Source of the DNA: Limnohabitans sp. B9-3
GTDB taxonomy: Bacteria > Pseudomonadota > Gammaproteobacteria > Burkholderiales > Burkholderiaceae_C
Reading direction: 5' to 3'
Length of the DNA stretch: 64,000 nt
NCBI RefSeq assembly: GCF_002778325.1
Contig: NZ_NESI01000001.1
Location: forward strand, 372,001 to 436,000
A model generated the notes under the pieces. It was not told where the DNA came from, ran no database searches, and saw nothing but the letters and a program-made list of their open reading frames with translations. Positions 10,163-21,193 of this stretch are shown here, one piece after another. The translations under genes were made by a program, and so were the position numbers. Each line of letters starts with the position of its first letter. Position 1 is the first letter of the stretch.

Positions 10163-11731
10163 TCAATGAAACGTGTGAGAACCTAAAAACACCTGCGCCA
10201 CGACCAAGCCGACCAAAAAGCCTGCGCCCACCCACAACAGGCGATGCAACATGCGGTTGGTGCGGCGTTGCTCGTCGATGAGCAGTTGCAACTGGGCATG
10301 GCTGTCGTTTTGACGGTGCTTTAAAAAGTCGTGCACCAAACGCGGTAACTCAGGCAAAAGCTTGGCGTAACGTGGGGCTTCGGCCAGCAATTGTTTCCAC
10401 AGTTTTTTGGGGCCCACTTGGTCAAGCATCCAAGTTTCCAAAAACGGTTTGGCCGTGCTCCACAAGTCCAAATCGGGATCGAGCTCTCGGCCCAGACCCT
10501 CGATGTTGAGCAAGGTTTTTTGCAACAACACCAGTTGTGGTTGTATCTCGACATTGAATCGGCGCGAGGTTTGGAACAAACGCATGAGCACCAGTCCCAA
10601 AGAAATTTCTTTCAACGGGCGGTCAAAGTAAGGCTCACACACGGCGCGAATGGCAGACTCCAATTCATCCACACGGGTGTCAGAGGGTACCCAACCCGAC
10701 TCGATGTGCAGCTCGGCCACGCGTTTGTAATCACGACGGAAAAAGGCCGTGAAGTTTTGCGCCAAATACTCTTTGTCGGTCTCCGTGAGGGTACCCACAA
10801 TGCCAAAGTCTAGCGAGATGTAACGGCCAAAAGTGGCGGGATCGAGGCTAACTTGGATGTTGCCGGGGTGCATGTCGGCGTGGAAGAAACCATCGCGAAA
10901 CACTTGGGTAAAAAAGATGGTCACGCCATCACGCGCGAGTTTAGGAATATCCACACCCGCAGCACGCAATCGGTCGACTTGGCTGATAGGCACGCCCTTC
11001 ATGCGCTCCATCACGATAACGTCGCTGTGGCAGAAGTCCCAAATCATTTCGGGAATCAACACCAGGTTGAGGCCTTCCATGTTGCGACGCAGCTGCGCGG
11101 CATTCGCAGCTTCGCGCACAAAGTCAAGTTCGTCGTGCAGGTACTTGTCAAACTCGGCCACGACTTCGCGGGGCTTCAAGCGCTTGCCATCCGCAGATAG
11201 ACGATCCACCCAACCCGCCATCATGCGCATGAGGCTCAGGTCTTTGTCGATCACGGTCAACATGCCGGGACGAAGGACCTTGACAGCGACTTCGCGTGTC
11301 ACGCCGTGGCGGTCTCGAATGACAGCAAAGTGCACCTGCGCGATGGATGCGCTAGCCACAGGCTGGTGGGTGAAGTCGACAAACACCTCGTTCAAAGGGC
11401 GGCCAAACGCACGCTCAATGATGGTGACGGCAGCGTCAGACGGGAAAGGGGGCACACGGTCTTGAAGGTGCGCCAATTCGTCGGCAATGTCAGGGGGCAG
11501 CAAATCACGGCGCGTGGACAAGACTTGTCCAAACTTCACAAAAATGGGGCCCAAGTGCTCCAACGCTTCACGCAAACGTTGACCACGAGGGGCCGACAAA
11601 TCGCGCCCAATCGACACGATGCGCGCCAGCAAACGCAAACCCGGTTTTTGGAAGCTAGTGAGCACCAACTCATCTAAGCCGTAGCGCAAGGCGATGAGAA
11701 CAATGTAGATGCCGCGCAACAAGCGTGTCAT
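10163..11731 (-). CDS. ubiB: ubiquinone biosynthesis protein UbiB (atypical kinase)
   Basis: A 522-residue member of the ABC1/ADCK/UbiB atypical kinase family needed for ubiquinone synthesis in aerobic proteobacteria. The family's KxGQ motif appears as [11 protein letters not shown]. An Ala-rich ATP loop ([10 protein letters not shown]), the Lys in [17 protein letters not shown] (catalytic loop) and LDFGIVG (metal-binding DFG) are all visible. A C-terminal membrane anchor ([18 protein letters not shown]) is typical. It overlaps the ubiJ-like gene by four bases (ATGA), so the two are translationally coupled. Confidence 0.96.
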   Translation of the reverse strand: MTRLLRGIYIVLIALRYGLDELVLTSFQKPGLRLLARIVSIGRDLSAPRGQRLREALEHLGPIFVKFGQVLSTRRDLLPPDIADELAHLQDRVPPFPSDAAVTIIERAFGRPLNEVFVDFTHQPVASASIAQVHFAVIRDRHGVTREVAVKVLRPGMLTVIDKDLSLMRMMAGWVDRLSADGKRLKPREVVAEFDKYLHDELDFVREAANAAQLRRNMEGLNLVLIPEMIWDFCHSDVIVMERMKGVPISQVDRLRAAGVDIPKLARDGVTIFFTQVFRDGFFHADMHPGNIQVSLDPATFGRYISLDFGIVGTLTETDKEYLAQNFTAFFRRDYKRVAELHIESGWVPSDTRVDELESAIRAVCEPYFDRPLKEISLGLVLMRLFQTSRRFNVEIQPQLVLLQKTLLNIEGLGRELDPDLDLWSTAKPFLETWMLDQVGPKKLWKQLLAEAPRYAKLLPELPRLVHDFLKHRQNDSHAQLQLLIDEQRRTNRMLHRLLWVGAGFLVGLVVAQVFLGSHTFH

Positions 11732-12300
11732 GTCGAAGCCTTCATCGTCATGCGCTGTTGCACAAAGCTGCGCAAGGCCTCAACCACCCGAAGACCGTTT
11801 TGCATCACGGTGTGGGCGGGTGCATCGCCAATCAAACGGGCCAAATCTTCTTCAGCATCCCAGCGCACATGGTCGATGAGCCAATTGACTTCTGCAGCCA
11901 ACTGCACATCGCCCTCTATGCGAATGGGCGGCTTATCGCCTTGCAAGACGGTTTGAGCTAAGACAACCGGGGAAGGCTCGCTCACACGCAACACCAAGTC
12001 GGCCACAGCCGAGCCTGGATGCGAGGACACGATCTCGAGCAAACCGGCGGGTGTGAAGCGACATTGAAACACATGATCGCGCCAGCACACCTGAACTTGG
12101 CGGCCTTTTTGGCGCTGCAAGCGATCGCGCGCCGCGGGCTCTTGCATCAACACATGGTTCAAAAACAAAACCACGCGTTGCTGCACTTCAGCCACCACCC
12201 AAGCGGGCGGCGTGAACGAGGACGCAAGATGAGGAGGGAGTTTGGCGCGCAGCGCATCCGCTGCGTCGGCCAACCAAGAAAAAGGGGACTGTGTTGCCAT
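11728..12300 (-). CDS. ubiJ: UbiJ-like SCP2-domain protein
   Basis: A 190-residue protein with an SCP2-type lipid-binding domain in its N-terminal half (roughly residues 25-125). In ubiquinone-producing proteobacteria UbiJ binds ubiquinone precursors and helps form the Ubi metabolon. The assignment rests on the SCP2-like pattern and the four-base overlap with ubiB, next to ubiE further upstream. The ATG at 12300 with GGGGA upstream is chosen over a TTG three codons earlier. Sequence similarity to E. coli UbiJ is low, so the symbol is tentative. Confidence 0.75.
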   Translation of the reverse strand: MATQSPFSWLADAADALRAKLPPHLASSFTPPAWVVAEVQQRVVLFLNHVLMQEPAARDRLQRQKGRQVQVCWRDHVFQCRFTPAGLLEIVSSHPGSAVADLVLRVSEPSPVVLAQTVLQGDKPPIRIEGDVQLAAEVNWLIDHVRWDAEEDLARLIGDAPAHTVMQNGLRVVEALRSFVQQRMTMKAST

Positions 12301-12359
12301 AGTCCCCAATTATTCCTTGTTTGGACGCATCTCTCGAAGCGTCCTGATTTTCAGCAGGT

Positions 12360-13310
12360 TTATTGCAGGGCTTGCACGCCTGCCACCAACCAACCCAAGC
12401 TACCGTCTTTGGGCTTGGTCATGTTCCAAACTTCGCGGAAGGGAGTAGGTCCAGCTGCGGCATCTTCACGAATCAAGCCCGAGAATTCAATGCTGGCCAT
12501 GTAAGACGTGCCAACTTCTTCGATGCCCAACATCTGCGCGTCCAGCATCACCACTTCGGTGTGATTGACTTGACCGCTGGCCGTTGCCTCGCGCTCAGCC
12601 AATTGCGCTTTGATTTCTTCCAACATCGTGTCCGTCATCATGACGCGCAGAGCAGGAATGTCGGAATGATCCCAAGCCTGTTGCAAGGCGATGAAGTTTT
12701 GCTTGGCAGCGTTCACAAAACCTAAGGTGTCAAAACCAGCTGGAATGCCCCAAGTCTGATTGCTGCCTAAGGCGGCGCCAATCATCGAGCCACCAGCCGC
12801 AGGGGTGAAGTTGGTGTGTGTGTCGACCGGACGGGCTGATGAGTCATTGCCTACGTTGTTAGGGTTGTACTGGGGCAAAGAGCTGGGGTTGGTTGGCGCA
12901 CCGGCGCCTTCAAAAGCGAAGGGGCTGTTGTTAGACGCCGAGTTCTGTTGGCGACGGCGCATGACCATACCAATCACAAGCATCACGCCCAAGGCGATCA
13001 AGGCAAACATCAGAATTTGACCAAACTCTGCACCAAAGCCCAAGGAATGCGCCAACCAAGCCAAACCTAAGCCAGCGGCCAAGCCGCCGAGCATGCCGCC
13101 CATACCCCAAGATTTTTTAGGCTGAGCGGCGGCAGGCGCAGCATTCTGCGCCGGTGTGGCTGCGGGGGCAGGCTTGGCAGCATCACGCTGCGTCACGTTG
13201 CTGGACTGCTGGCCCGTGGACTTGCCACCGCCCAAGCGCTTGGAGGCTTCGGCGTGCATGGTGCCAAACGCCATAGCAATCGCAAAAATAGCTGTCAAAA
13301 GTTTTTTCAT
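12360..13310 (-). CDS. Tim44-domain membrane protein
   Basis: A 316-residue protein. It has a Sec signal peptide (about 1-22, ending HAEA) and a Gly/Ser/Ala-rich region with KRLGGGKS. Two hydrophobic segments lie near 70-90 and 98-115. A C-terminal Tim44/TIM-like domain (about 180-316) follows, with the GLIREDAAAGPTPFREVWNM segment. Such bacterial Tim44 proteins are membrane-attached and of unknown function. It lies between ubiE and the ubiJ-ubiB pair on the same strand, an arrangement I recall in related Burkholderiales. Confidence 0.85.
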   Translation of the reverse strand: MKKLLTAIFAIAMAFGTMHAEASKRLGGGKSTGQQSSNVTQRDAAKPAPAATPAQNAAPAAAQPKKSWGMGGMLGGLAAGLGLAWLAHSLGFGAEFGQILMFALIALGVMLVIGMVMRRRQQNSASNNSPFAFEGAGAPTNPSSLPQYNPNNVGNDSSARPVDTHTNFTPAAGGSMIGAALGSNQTWGIPAGFDTLGFVNAAKQNFIALQQAWDHSDIPALRVMMTDTMLEEIKAQLAEREATASGQVNHTEVVMLDAQMLGIEEVGTSYMASIEFSGLIREDAAAGPTPFREVWNMTKPKDGSLGWLVAGVQALQ

Positions 13311-13337
13311 TTCTTCATCTCCTGTTGTCTCAATGTT

Positions 13338-14069
13338 TCAGCACTTGATTCCAACATGAAGCGCGACCACACCGGCGCTCATGTTGTGAAAGTCCACATG
13401 ACCAAAGCCACTTTGTTTCATAAGGGCTTTCAGCTCTTCTTGGCCAGGATGCATGCGAATGGACTCGGCCAAGTAGCGGTAGCTGGCGTCGTCCCCTGCA
13501 ATCATTTGGCCCAACTTGGGCAGGATATTGAACGAATACCAGTCGTAGGCCTTCTCCAACGGCTTGGCCACTTTGGAGAATTCGAGCACCAACAACTTGC
13601 CGTTGGGCTTGAGGACACGGCACATTTCTTTGAGGGCTGCATCTTTGTGGGTCATATTGCGTAAGCCAAAAGCCACACTGACCACATCAAAGTGGTTGTC
13701 GGGAAATGGCAATTTTTCGGCATCACACACCAAGGTGGGCAACACAAAACCGTGGTCGAGCAAGCGATCGCGGCCGGTGCTCAGCATGGCTTCGTTGATG
13801 TCGGTGTGCACCACGCGGCCGGTTTTACCGACCTTTTTGGCAAACGCCATCGCCAAATCGCCCGTGCCGCCTGCGATGTCGAGCACTTGCGAGCCCTCGC
13901 GCAAGTCGGCCACCATGACGGTGTAACGCTTCCAGAGGCGGTGCAAGCCGGCGGACATGAGGTCGTTCATGACGTCGTATTTGGACGCGACCGAGTCAAA
14001 CACGCCACGGACATGCTTGGCTTTTTCTGTTTCGTCGACGGTTTTGAAACCGAAATGGGTGCTGCTCAT
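13338..14069 (-). CDS. ubiE: demethylmenaquinone/ubiquinone methyltransferase
   Basis: A 243-residue class I SAM-dependent C-methyltransferase that methylates the benzoquinol ring in ubiquinone (and, where present, menaquinone) synthesis. Motif I is [12 protein letters not shown]. The family segments [22 protein letters not shown] and [12 protein letters not shown]-type (here [19 protein letters not shown]) are present. The start [11 protein letters not shown] at 14069 matches the family; an in-frame ATG 24 codons earlier would overlap the DUF971 gene. It follows DUF971 by 16 bases. Confidence 0.96.
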   Translation of the reverse strand: MSSTHFGFKTVDETEKAKHVRGVFDSVASKYDVMNDLMSAGLHRLWKRYTVMVADLREGSQVLDIAGGTGDLAMAFAKKVGKTGRVVHTDINEAMLSTGRDRLLDHGFVLPTLVCDAEKLPFPDNHFDVVSVAFGLRNMTHKDAALKEMCRVLKPNGKLLVLEFSKVAKPLEKAYDWYSFNILPKLGQMIAGDDASYRYLAESIRMHPGQEELKALMKQSGFGHVDFHNMSAGVVALHVGIKC

Positions 14070-14085
14070 AATTTTATTAATTTTA

Positions 14086-14505
14086 TCAATGTGCGTGAGT
14101 GCTGCAACCTGCGCCGCCCTTTTCGGGCATAGGCGCATCACGGCTGGTGCCCGCTTCGCTCAAGCGGCGCTCATAGTCAGCCCAAAGCTGGTCTTGCTCG
14201 GAACCCAAGAAATACAGGTATTCCCAAGTGAACAAGCCGCTGTCATGGCCGTCAGTGAACGTGGGCTTGATGGCGTAGTTGCCCACAGGCTCCAAACCTT
14301 CTAGCCCCACCTCACGCTTGCCGGTTTGCAACACTTCTTGACCTGGGCCGTGACCCTGCACTTCGGCGGAAGGGCTGTAGATGCGCATCAGCTCCAACGG
14401 GATGCGAAACGTCACGCCGTCTGAAAAGCTGATTTCAAGCGCACGCGAAGCGCCGTGCACGGTGATATCTTGCGGGGTGGGGGTATGTTTTTCGAGGCCT
14501 GCCAT
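14086..14505 (-). CDS. DUF971 family protein
   Basis: A 139-residue protein of the DUF971 family, the domain also found at the N-terminus of gamma-butyrobetaine hydroxylase. The core [23 protein letters not shown] and [24 protein letters not shown] are clear. A C-terminal tail contains CSTHAH, which could bind metal. The function is unproven. The gene lies immediately upstream of ubiE and 14 bases after the large dehydrogenase gene on the same strand. Confidence 0.9.
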   Translation of the reverse strand: MAGLEKHTPTPQDITVHGASRALEISFSDGVTFRIPLELMRIYSPSAEVQGHGPGQEVLQTGKREVGLEGLEPVGNYAIKPTFTDGHDSGLFTWEYLYFLGSEQDQLWADYERRLSEAGTSRDAPMPEKGGAGCSTHAH

Positions 14506-14519
14506 GGCTGTCTTTCTGG

Positions 14520-17500
14520 TTAAACCAACACGCGCTCAATGCCGCCGGCATTGGCTTGGGCCACGTACTCGGGCATCCACTGCTCGCCCAAGATCTTGCG
14601 CGCCATTTCGACCACGATGTAGTCGGCTTCGAGCAAACCGTTTTGCAAATCATCGCCATAACGGGTCAGGCCTTGCAAGCAGCTGGGGCAGCTGGTGAGA
14701 ATCTTCATGTCACCTTTGGCTTGACCGGTCATGGCACGCAAGGCGACTTCGTCTTTTTGCAACTCGGCTTCTTTGCGGAAACGCACTTGGGTCGAAATGT
14801 CAGGACGTGTCACACCCAAAGTGCCCGACTCGCCGCAGCAACGGTCGCTCTTGACCACTTGATCGCCGACCAAGGCTTTGACCGTTTTCATCGGGTCTTG
14901 CTGCTTCATAGGGCTGTGGCAAGGGTCGTGGAACAAATAGCCTGCTTGTTGCTCGGCGTTGAGCTTGATGTCTTTTTCGAGCAAAAACTCGTGGATGTCG
15001 ACGATGCGGCAACCCGGGAAGATCTTGTCGAACTCGTAGCCTTGCAACTGGTCAAAGCACGTGCCGCAGCTGACCACCACGGTTTTGATATCGAGGTAGT
15101 TCAGCGTGTTGGCCACGCGGTGGAACAGCACCCGGTTGTCAGTGATGATCTTGTCGGCCTTGTCAAACTGACCTGAGCCTTTTTGCGGGTAACCGCAGCA
15201 CAGGTAACCCGGTGGCAACACCGTTTGCACGCCCGCGTGCCAGAGCATCGCTTGCGTGGCGAGGCCCACTTGGCTGAACAAGCGCTCCGAACCGCAGCCG
15301 GGGAAGTAAAACACCGCTTCGGTCTCTGAGGTCGTAGCCTGCGGGTTGCGAATGATCGGGACGTAATCTTTGTCTTCAATGTCCAACAAGGCGCGCGCGG
15401 TTTTCTTGGGCAAGTTACCGGGCATCTTTTTGTTGATGAAGTGAATCACCTGCTCCTTGATAGGCGCGGGACCCAAAGTGGCAGGCGGCGCTTTGGTTTG
15501 CTTGCGCGCCATCACGCCCAGCACGTCGTGTGCCACGCGTTGTAATTTCATGCCCACATCGACCATCGCGCTGCGCGCGAATTTGATGGTTTCTGGGTTG
15601 GTGGCGTTGAGCATGAACATCGCCGCGGCATTGCCGGGGCGGAAGCTTTTTTGGCCCATCTTGCGCAACAAGTTGCGCATGTTCATCGACACGTCGCCGA
15701 AGTCGATATTGACCGGGCAAGGCGTCAAACACTTGTGGCAGACCGTGCAGTGGTCGGCCACGTCTTCAAACTCTTGCCAGTGCTTGATGGACACGCCACG
15801 GCGGGTTTGTTCTTCGTACAAGAACGCTTCCACCAACAATGACGTCGCCAAAATTTTGTTCCGTGGGCTGTACAGCAAGTTGGCGCGTGGTACATGGGTG
15901 GAGCACACAGGCTTGCACTTGCCGCAACGCAAACAGTCTTTCATGCTGCCCGCGATGGCACCAATGTCGGACTGCTGCATGATGAGCGACTCGTGGCCCA
16001 TCAAGCCAAAACTGGGCGTGTAGGCTTGACTCAAATCGGCGTGACGCAGACTGACATCTGCGTCCGCATGGCGCAGCAATTTGCCTTTGTTGAAACGACC
16101 TTCGGGGTCGACACGGGCTTTGTAGTCGGCAAAGGGCTTCAACTCGGCGTCGGTCATGAACTCCAGCTTGGTGATGCCAATGCCGTGCTCGCCAGAAATC
16201 ACGCCGTCCAAGGAACGGGCCAGCACCATGATGCGGGCCACCGCTTCGTGGGCGGTTTGCAGCATGGCGTAGTCGTCGCTGTTGACCGGAATGTTGGTGT
16301 GCACATTGCCGTCACCGGCGTGCATGTGCAGCGCCACCCACACGCGGCCTTTGAGCACGCGTTTGTGAATGGCATTGCACTCCTCCAAGATGGGCAAGAA
16401 CTGGGCGCCCGTGAAGATGTTTTGCAACACCGCACGAATTTGCGTTTTCCAGCTCGCACGCAAGGTGTGGTCTTGCAACTGCGGGAACAAACCGTCGCAG
16501 TCACGCAACCAGCCTTGCCACAGGCTACGAACGTCGTCGATCAAGGCGCGGGCTTGCTGCACACGGGCTTCCATCAACTCAGGCGTGGGAATGTCCGCTG
16601 CCTCGTCCGACTTGCCCAACGGCAAGTTGCCTTTGGCAAAAAACTCGTCCAAAGCCTCGCACAAGGCGATCTTATTGCGCAAGCTCAGCTCGATGTTGAT
16701 GCGCTCAATGCCATCGGTGTACTCGGCCATACGTGGCAATGGGATGACCACGTCTTCGTTGACCTTAAAGGCATTGGTGTGGCGGCTGATGGCTGCTGTG
16801 CGTTTGCGGTCCAGCCAAAACTTTTTACGCGCTTCAGGGCTGACTGCCACAAAACACTCACCGCTGCGCGAGTTGGCCATGCGGGCCACTTCGGAGGTGA
16901 CGCGAGCCACGTCGTCGGCGTTGTCACCCGCAATGTCGCCAATCAGCAGCATTTTGGGCAAGCCGCCGCGCTTGCTCTTGGTGGCGTAACCCACGGCGCG
17001 CAAGTAGCGATCGTCCAAATGTTCCAAGCCAGCCAGCAAGACACCGCTGCGCTTTTGCTCGGCAAACATGAAGTCTTTGATCTCCACGATGCTGGGCACG
17101 GCGTCTTTGGCGTTGCCAAAAAACTCCATACACACCGTGCGGGTGTGCTGGGGCATGCGGTGCACGATCCAGCGAGCGCTGGTGATCAGGCCGTCACAGC
17201 CTTCTTTTTGAATGCCAGGCAGACCGCTCAAAAACTTGTCAGTCACGTCTTTGCCCAAGCCTTCTTTGCGGAAGGTTTTGCCGGGAATGTCGAGGCGTTC
17301 TTCGCGGATGGGCGTCTTGCCATCGGCTTGGAAATAGTTCAGCACAAAGCTGGCCATCTCGGCATCGTGAATCTTGCCAAGGTTGTGCTGCACGCGAGTG
17401 ACTTCCAGCCACTGCGCGTCCGGCGTCACCATGCGCCAGCTGGCCAAATTGTCGAGCGCTGTGCCCCACAACACGGCTTTCTTGCCGCCCGCGTTCATGG

Positions 17501-18392
17501 CAATGTTGCCGCCTATACACGAGGCTTCGGCCGACGTGGGGTCGACCGCAAACACAAAACCACCGCGCTCTGCGGCGTCGGCCACGCGTTGCGTGACCAC
17601 ACCGGCTTCGGTCCAAATGGTGGGTACGGGCTGGTCAAGGCCCGGCAAGTTGCGCATCTCCACCTCGGTCATGGCTTCGAGCTTTTCGGTGTTGATCACC
17701 GCGCTGCGCCATGTCAGGGGAATGGCACCACCGGTGTACCCCGTACCGCCGCCGCGCGGCACGATGGTCAGGCCCAAATCGATACAGCCCTTGACCATGC
17801 CGGCCATTTCGGCCTCGCTGTCAGGTGTCAACACCACAAAGGGGTATTCCACGCGCCAGTCGGTGGCGTCGGTCACATGCGACACGCGCGACAGTCCGTC
17901 GAACTTGATGTTGTCGCTGGCGGTGAGCTTTTTTAACAGGCGTGTGGTCTTTTTGCGCAAGTCGGCAATGGTGTCGAACTGCGCGTTGAATTCTTCAATC
18001 GCACGGCTGGCCGCCTGCAACAACTGGCCCACCAAGGCATCGCGCTCGGCATCGTCTTGTGGTGTGCGGCGTCGGGCCACTTCACCCAAACGGTGGTGCA
18101 AAGCCTCGACCAATTGGTGGCGACGCTTGGGCGTGTCCAACAAATCGTCTTGCAAATACGGGTTGCGCTGCACCACCCAAATATCGCCCAACACCTCGTA
18201 CAACATACGGGCAGAGCGCCCAGTTTGACGCTCTTGACGCAGACGCAAGAGCAACTCCCAAGCCTCCACACCGAGCAAACGGATCACGATTTCGCGATCT
18301 GAGAACGAGGTGTAGTTGTAGGGAATTTCGCGCAGCCGAGGGCTTTCAGGGGCCGTGGCGAGCAAATGGTTGAGCGAGGTGGGAGCGTTCAT
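14520..18392 (-). CDS. fused FAD-linked oxidase / Fe-S / CCG-domain dehydrogenase (DUF3683)
   Basis: A 1290-residue fusion. Residues about 1-110 form a DUF3683-type domain. An FAD-binding PCMH domain follows, with [12 protein letters not shown] near 211, and then an FAD-oxidase C-terminal domain ending near 780. A ferredoxin-like section binds two 4Fe-4S clusters ([11 protein letters not shown] near 820; [11 protein letters not shown] near 886). Two CCG (heterodisulfide-reductase-like) motifs follow near 1031-1060 and 1115-1190 (DRCCGESG). The build is like GlcD plus GlcF or a D-2-hydroxyacid dehydrogenase in one chain. It probably oxidises a 2-hydroxyacid such as D-lactate and passes electrons to quinone; the substrate is inferred, not shown. 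Confidence 0.9.
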   Translation of the reverse strand: MNAPTSLNHLLATAPESPRLREIPYNYTSFSDREIVIRLLGVEAWELLLRLRQERQTGRSARMLYEVLGDIWVVQRNPYLQDDLLDTPKRRHQLVEALHHRLGEVARRRTPQDDAERDALVGQLLQAASRAIEEFNAQFDTIADLRKKTTRLLKKLTASDNIKFDGLSRVSHVTDATDWRVEYPFVVLTPDSEAEMAGMVKGCIDLGLTIVPRGGGTGYTGGAIPLTWRSAVINTEKLEAMTEVEMRNLPGLDQPVPTIWTEAGVVTQRVADAAERGGFVFAVDPTSAEASCIGGNIAMNAGGKKAVLWGTALDNLASWRMVTPDAQWLEVTRVQHNLGKIHDAEMASFVLNYFQADGKTPIREERLDIPGKTFRKEGLGKDVTDKFLSGLPGIQKEGCDGLITSARWIVHRMPQHTRTVCMEFFGNAKDAVPSIVEIKDFMFAEQKRSGVLLAGLEHLDDRYLRAVGYATKSKRGGLPKMLLIGDIAGDNADDVARVTSEVARMANSRSGECFVAVSPEARKKFWLDRKRTAAISRHTNAFKVNEDVVIPLPRMAEYTDGIERINIELSLRNKIALCEALDEFFAKGNLPLGKSDEAADIPTPELMEARVQQARALIDDVRSLWQGWLRDCDGLFPQLQDHTLRASWKTQIRAVLQNIFTGAQFLPILEECNAIHKRVLKGRVWVALHMHAGDGNVHTNIPVNSDDYAMLQTAHEAVARIMVLARSLDGVISGEHGIGITKLEFMTDAELKPFADYKARVDPEGRFNKGKLLRHADADVSLRHADLSQAYTPSFGLMGHESLIMQQSDIGAIAGSMKDCLRCGKCKPVCSTHVPRANLLYSPRNKILATSLLVEAFLYEEQTRRGVSIKHWQEFEDVADHCTVCHKCLTPCPVNIDFGDVSMNMRNLLRKMGQKSFRPGNAAAMFMLNATNPETIKFARSAMVDVGMKLQRVAHDVLGVMARKQTKAPPATLGPAPIKEQVIHFINKKMPGNLPKKTARALLDIEDKDYVPIIRNPQATTSETEAVFYFPGCGSERLFSQVGLATQAMLWHAGVQTVLPPGYLCCGYPQKGSGQFDKADKIITDNRVLFHRVANTLNYLDIKTVVVSCGTCFDQLQGYEFDKIFPGCRIVDIHEFLLEKDIKLNAEQQAGYLFHDPCHSPMKQQDPMKTVKALVGDQVVKSDRCCGESGTLGVTRPDISTQVRFRKEAELQKDEVALRAMTGQAKGDMKILTSCPSCLQGLTRYGDDLQNGLLEADYIVVEMARKILGEQWMPEYVAQANAGGIERVLV

Positions 18393-18509
18393 AGATCAGG
18401 GGGCGCGTAAACGGCGCTGTGGGTTCGCTTATTGGGAGTGAATGGTACTGCAGGGTATGCCCCTGAGGCTGACCGGTCCCTGAGAGTACTTACCCACCAA
18501 GTGGATGCT

Positions 18510-18794
18510 TCAGCGTCGCCAACCTTGGCTCATCAGCCATTGGGAGGTCGCGCAGACCAACACCAAAGCGCCGTAGGTGGCCATCTTGCCGTCAGCACCC
18601 CACAACCACAAACCGCCCAGCAAAGTAACCGTGCCCATCAAACCACCCCAAAACGTCTGTTTCAGCACGCTCCAACGGGAGGCTGGCAGCCAGCCACGCA
18701 GCGCAAACCGGGCCAACAAGGCGCACAACAAAGCCATCCACCAGGCGGGAGCCATGAAGTTAAAAGTGTGAATGACGTGTTCTAAAGGGCCCAT
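18510..18794 (-). CDS. small integral membrane protein, unknown function
   Basis: A 94-residue protein with about three membrane segments (near 16-34, 48-66 and 72-88) and a basic C-terminus (GWRR). I do not recognise a named family. The ATG at 18794 is used because a longer reading would run antisense through hemA. It is divergent from hemA with only 24 bases between start codons. A TATAAA-like box on the minus strand lies about 12 bases before the ATG, so its leader would be very short. Confidence 0.7.
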   Translation of the reverse strand: MGPLEHVIHTFNFMAPAWWMALLCALLARFALRGWLPASRWSVLKQTFWGGLMGTVTLLGGLWLWGADGKMATYGALVLVCATSQWLMSQGWRR

Positions 18795-18806
18795 GCGCGT
18801 AAATTT

Positions 18807-18812
18807 TATAAT
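18807..18812 (+). promoter_or_regulatory. candidate -10 box for hemA
   Basis: A perfect TATAAT ends six bases before the hemA ATG at 18819. Transcription would start at about the ATG itself, giving a leaderless or near-leaderless mRNA. No good -35 is seen at 16-18 bases upstream. The same AT-rich stretch reads TATAAA on the minus strand toward the divergent small membrane gene. Confidence 0.4.
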
Positions 18813-18818
18813 CTGGGG

Positions 18819-20078
18819 ATGGCAGTCTGGGCTTTGGGCCTCAATCACAACACAGCTCCGCTCGATTTGCGGGGAAAATTTGCGTTCGCCCTCGAACAAA
18901 TGGCACCCACATTGAGCGCTTTGCGACTCAGTCATACCCAAGGCAGCGAGGTGGCCATTTTGTCTACCTGCAACCGCACCGAAATTTATGGCGCGGGCGA
19001 CACCAGCCAACTTCAACAAACCTTGGCCTGGTTGGCTCAATCGGGGGGCGTGTCGCCCGATGCGCTGCACGGCCACACCTACGCCCTGCAAGACGACCAA
19101 GCCGCCCGACACGCCTTTCGCGTTGCCAGCGGCCTCGACTCCATGGTGCTGGGCGAGCCCCAAATCTTGGGTCAAATGAAAGACGCGGTGCGCGCTGCCT
19201 CTGAAGCCGGGGCCTTGGGCACCACCCTTAATCAACTGTTTCAGCGTTCTTTCGCGGTGGCCAAAGAAGTACGCAGCTCCACCGAAATTGGCGCGCACTC
19301 CATCAGCATGGCCGCCGCTGCCGTGCGTTTGGCCAGCCAGCTGTTTGAAGATTTGGCTCAAACAAAAGTGTTATTTGTGGGCGCCGGTGAAATGATTGAG
19401 CTTTGTGCCACCCATTTCGCCGCCAAAACGCCCAAAACCATCGCCATTGCCAACCGTACCCTAGAACGTGGCGAAAGACTTGCTGCCCAATTTGGCGGCG
19501 AAGTGATGCGTTTGGGCGACTTGCCCGACCGCCTGCACGAATTTGATGTGGTGGTGAGTTGCACCGCCAGCACCCTGCCCCTGATTGGCTTGGGTGCCGT
19601 CGAGCGTGCCCTGAAGCAGCGTAAACATCGCCCCATGTTCATGGTCGACTTGGCCGTACCCAGAGACATTGAGCCTGAAGTGAAGTCTCTCGAGGACGTT
19701 TACCTCTACACCGTGGACGATTTGTCGGTGGTGGTGCAAACCGGCCAAGCCAACCGCCAAGCCGCGGTAGCGCAAGCTGAAGTCATCATTGACGCGGGTG
19801 TACAAAGCTTTACCCATTGGCTGGATCAGCGCAGCAACGTGCCGCTGATTCAGCAACTCAACAGCCAAGCTGACGAATGGCGTCAAGCCGAACTCGCCCG
19901 TGCACGCAAACAACTGGCCAAAGGCGACGACGTGGAGGCGGTGCTCGAAACCCTGTCACGCGGCCTGACCCAAAAAATGTTGCACGGCGCCATGGCTGAG
20001 TTGCACGCGGGTGACGCCGCTGCCCGCGAGAATGCCCGCCACGCGATTGAGCACTTCTTTTTGCGCGGCAACCGCTAG
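18819..20078 (+). CDS. hemA: glutamyl-tRNA reductase
   Basis: A 419-residue NADPH-dependent enzyme that reduces glutamyl-tRNA to glutamate-1-semialdehyde, the committed step of C5-pathway tetrapyrrole synthesis. The catalytic Cys51 lies in [27 protein letters not shown] and [20 protein letters not shown] are family blocks. [12 protein letters not shown] near 188 starts the NADPH domain. A dimerisation domain follows. The N-terminus [14 protein letters not shown] is conserved, so the ATG at 18819 is firm despite lacking a spaced Shine-Dalgarno. It leads prfA by eight bases. Confidence 0.97.
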   Translation: MAVWALGLNHNTAPLDLRGKFAFALEQMAPTLSALRLSHTQGSEVAILSTCNRTEIYGAGDTSQLQQTLAWLAQSGGVSPDALHGHTYALQDDQAARHAFRVASGLDSMVLGEPQILGQMKDAVRAASEAGALGTTLNQLFQRSFAVAKEVRSSTEIGAHSISMAAAAVRLASQLFEDLAQTKVLFVGAGEMIELCATHFAAKTPKTIAIANRTLERGERLAAQFGGEVMRLGDLPDRLHEFDVVVSCTASTLPLIGLGAVERALKQRKHRPMFMVDLAVPRDIEPEVKSLEDVYLYTVDDLSVVVQTGQANRQAAVAQAEVIIDAGVQSFTHWLDQRSNVPLIQQLNSQADEWRQAELARARKQLAKGDDVEAVLETLSRGLTQKMLHGAMAELHAGDAAARENARHAIEHFFLRGNR

Positions 20079-20086
20079 GCTCGCCC

Positions 20087-21193
20087 ATGAAAGACTTTTT
20101 ACGCGCCCAACTGGCGCGCTACACGCAACGCTTGGCCGAGCTCGATTTCTTGCTGTCTCGCGAAGACATCATGAAGGACATGACGCAGTTTTTGGCCCTG
20201 TCACGCGAACACACCGACGTGGCCGCGACCGCCAGCCGTTTCACCCGCTACCAACAGCGCGAAGCCGACCTGCAAGCCGCACAGCAGATGCTGCAAGACG
20301 TGGGCAACGATGACGAGATGCGCGCCATGGCGGACGAAGAAATCGCCAGCGCCCAAAGCGAGTTAACGCAGCTAGAAGCCGAATTGCAGCGCATGCTGCT
20401 GCCCAAAGACCCCGACGATGCGCGTCCCGCGTTCATTGAAATTCGTGCAGGCACCGGCGGCGACGAGTCAGCCCTGTTTGCCGCCGATCTGCTGCGCATG
20501 TACATGCGCTACGCCGAGCGACAAGGCTGGCGCACCGAAATCGTCAGCGAATCGCAAAGCGAACTGGGGGGCTACAAAGAAGTGGTGGTGCGCATGGACG
20601 GCGGCTCAAGCGGTGATGGCGTGTATGGCTGGCTCAAGTTTGAGTCGGGTGGCCATCGCGTGCAGCGCGTGCCCGCCACCGAAACCCAAGGCCGCATCCA
20701 CACCAGCGCGTGCACGGTGGCGGTACTGCCCGAGCCGGACGAGGCCGAAGCCATCAAAATCAACCCGTCCGATTTGCGCATCGACACCTACCGCGCCAGC
20801 GGTGCGGGCGGCCAGCACATCAACAAAACCGACTCTGCCGTGCGCATCACCCACTTGCCCACGGGCATCGTGGCCGAATGCCAAGATGGTCGCAGCCAGC
20901 ACAGCAACAAGGCGCAAGCGCTGAAAGTGCTGACCGCTCGTATTCAAGAAAAAGACCGCTCCGAGCGGGCCGCCAAAGACGCGGCCATGCGCAAAGGCTT
21001 GATTGGCAGTGGCGACCGCTCGGACCGCATTCGCACCTACAACTTTCCGCAAGGACGTTGGAGCGACCACCGCATCAACCTGACGCTGTACAAGCTCAAC
21101 TTCATCATGGAAGGTGATTTGAGCGATGCGCTGCAGGCCTTGCGCCATGCGCATGAAGCCGAGCAGTTGGCAGCCCTAGAAGTTGGTCATTGA
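20087..21193 (+). CDS. prfA: peptide chain release factor 1
   Basis: A 368-residue class I release factor for UAA and UAG. The PAT tripeptide of the RF1 codon-recognition motif occurs in [14 protein letters not shown]. The peptidyl-tRNA hydrolysis motif GGQ is in [16 protein letters not shown] near residue 240. Its Gln is the methylation target of PrmC, encoded next; the stop and the prmC start overlap as TGATG. Length is usual for the family. Confidence 0.97.
   Translation: MKDFLRAQLARYTQRLAELDFLLSREDIMKDMTQFLALSREHTDVAATASRFTRYQQREADLQAAQQMLQDVGNDDEMRAMADEEIASAQSELTQLEAELQRMLLPKDPDDARPAFIEIRAGTGGDESALFAADLLRMYMRYAERQGWRTEIVSESQSELGGYKEVVVRMDGGSSGDGVYGWLKFESGGHRVQRVPATETQGRIHTSACTVAVLPEPDEAEAIKINPSDLRIDTYRASGAGGQHINKTDSAVRITHLPTGIVAECQDGRSQHSNKAQALKVLTARIQEKDRSERAAKDAAMRKGLIGSGDRSDRIRTYNFPQGRWSDHRINLTLYKLNFIMEGDLSDALQALRHAHEAEQLAALEVGH

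Noticed and set aside
15894-17936. 680-codon open frame on the plus strand
   Set aside because: It lies wholly antisense to the well-supported 1290-residue dehydrogenase; its composition is the complement of that gene's codon bias and no domain is recognisable.
18795-19361. N-terminal extension of the small membrane protein through hemA
   Set aside because: It is antisense to the conserved N-terminal part of hemA and low in complexity; the ATG at 18794 gives a sensible membrane protein.
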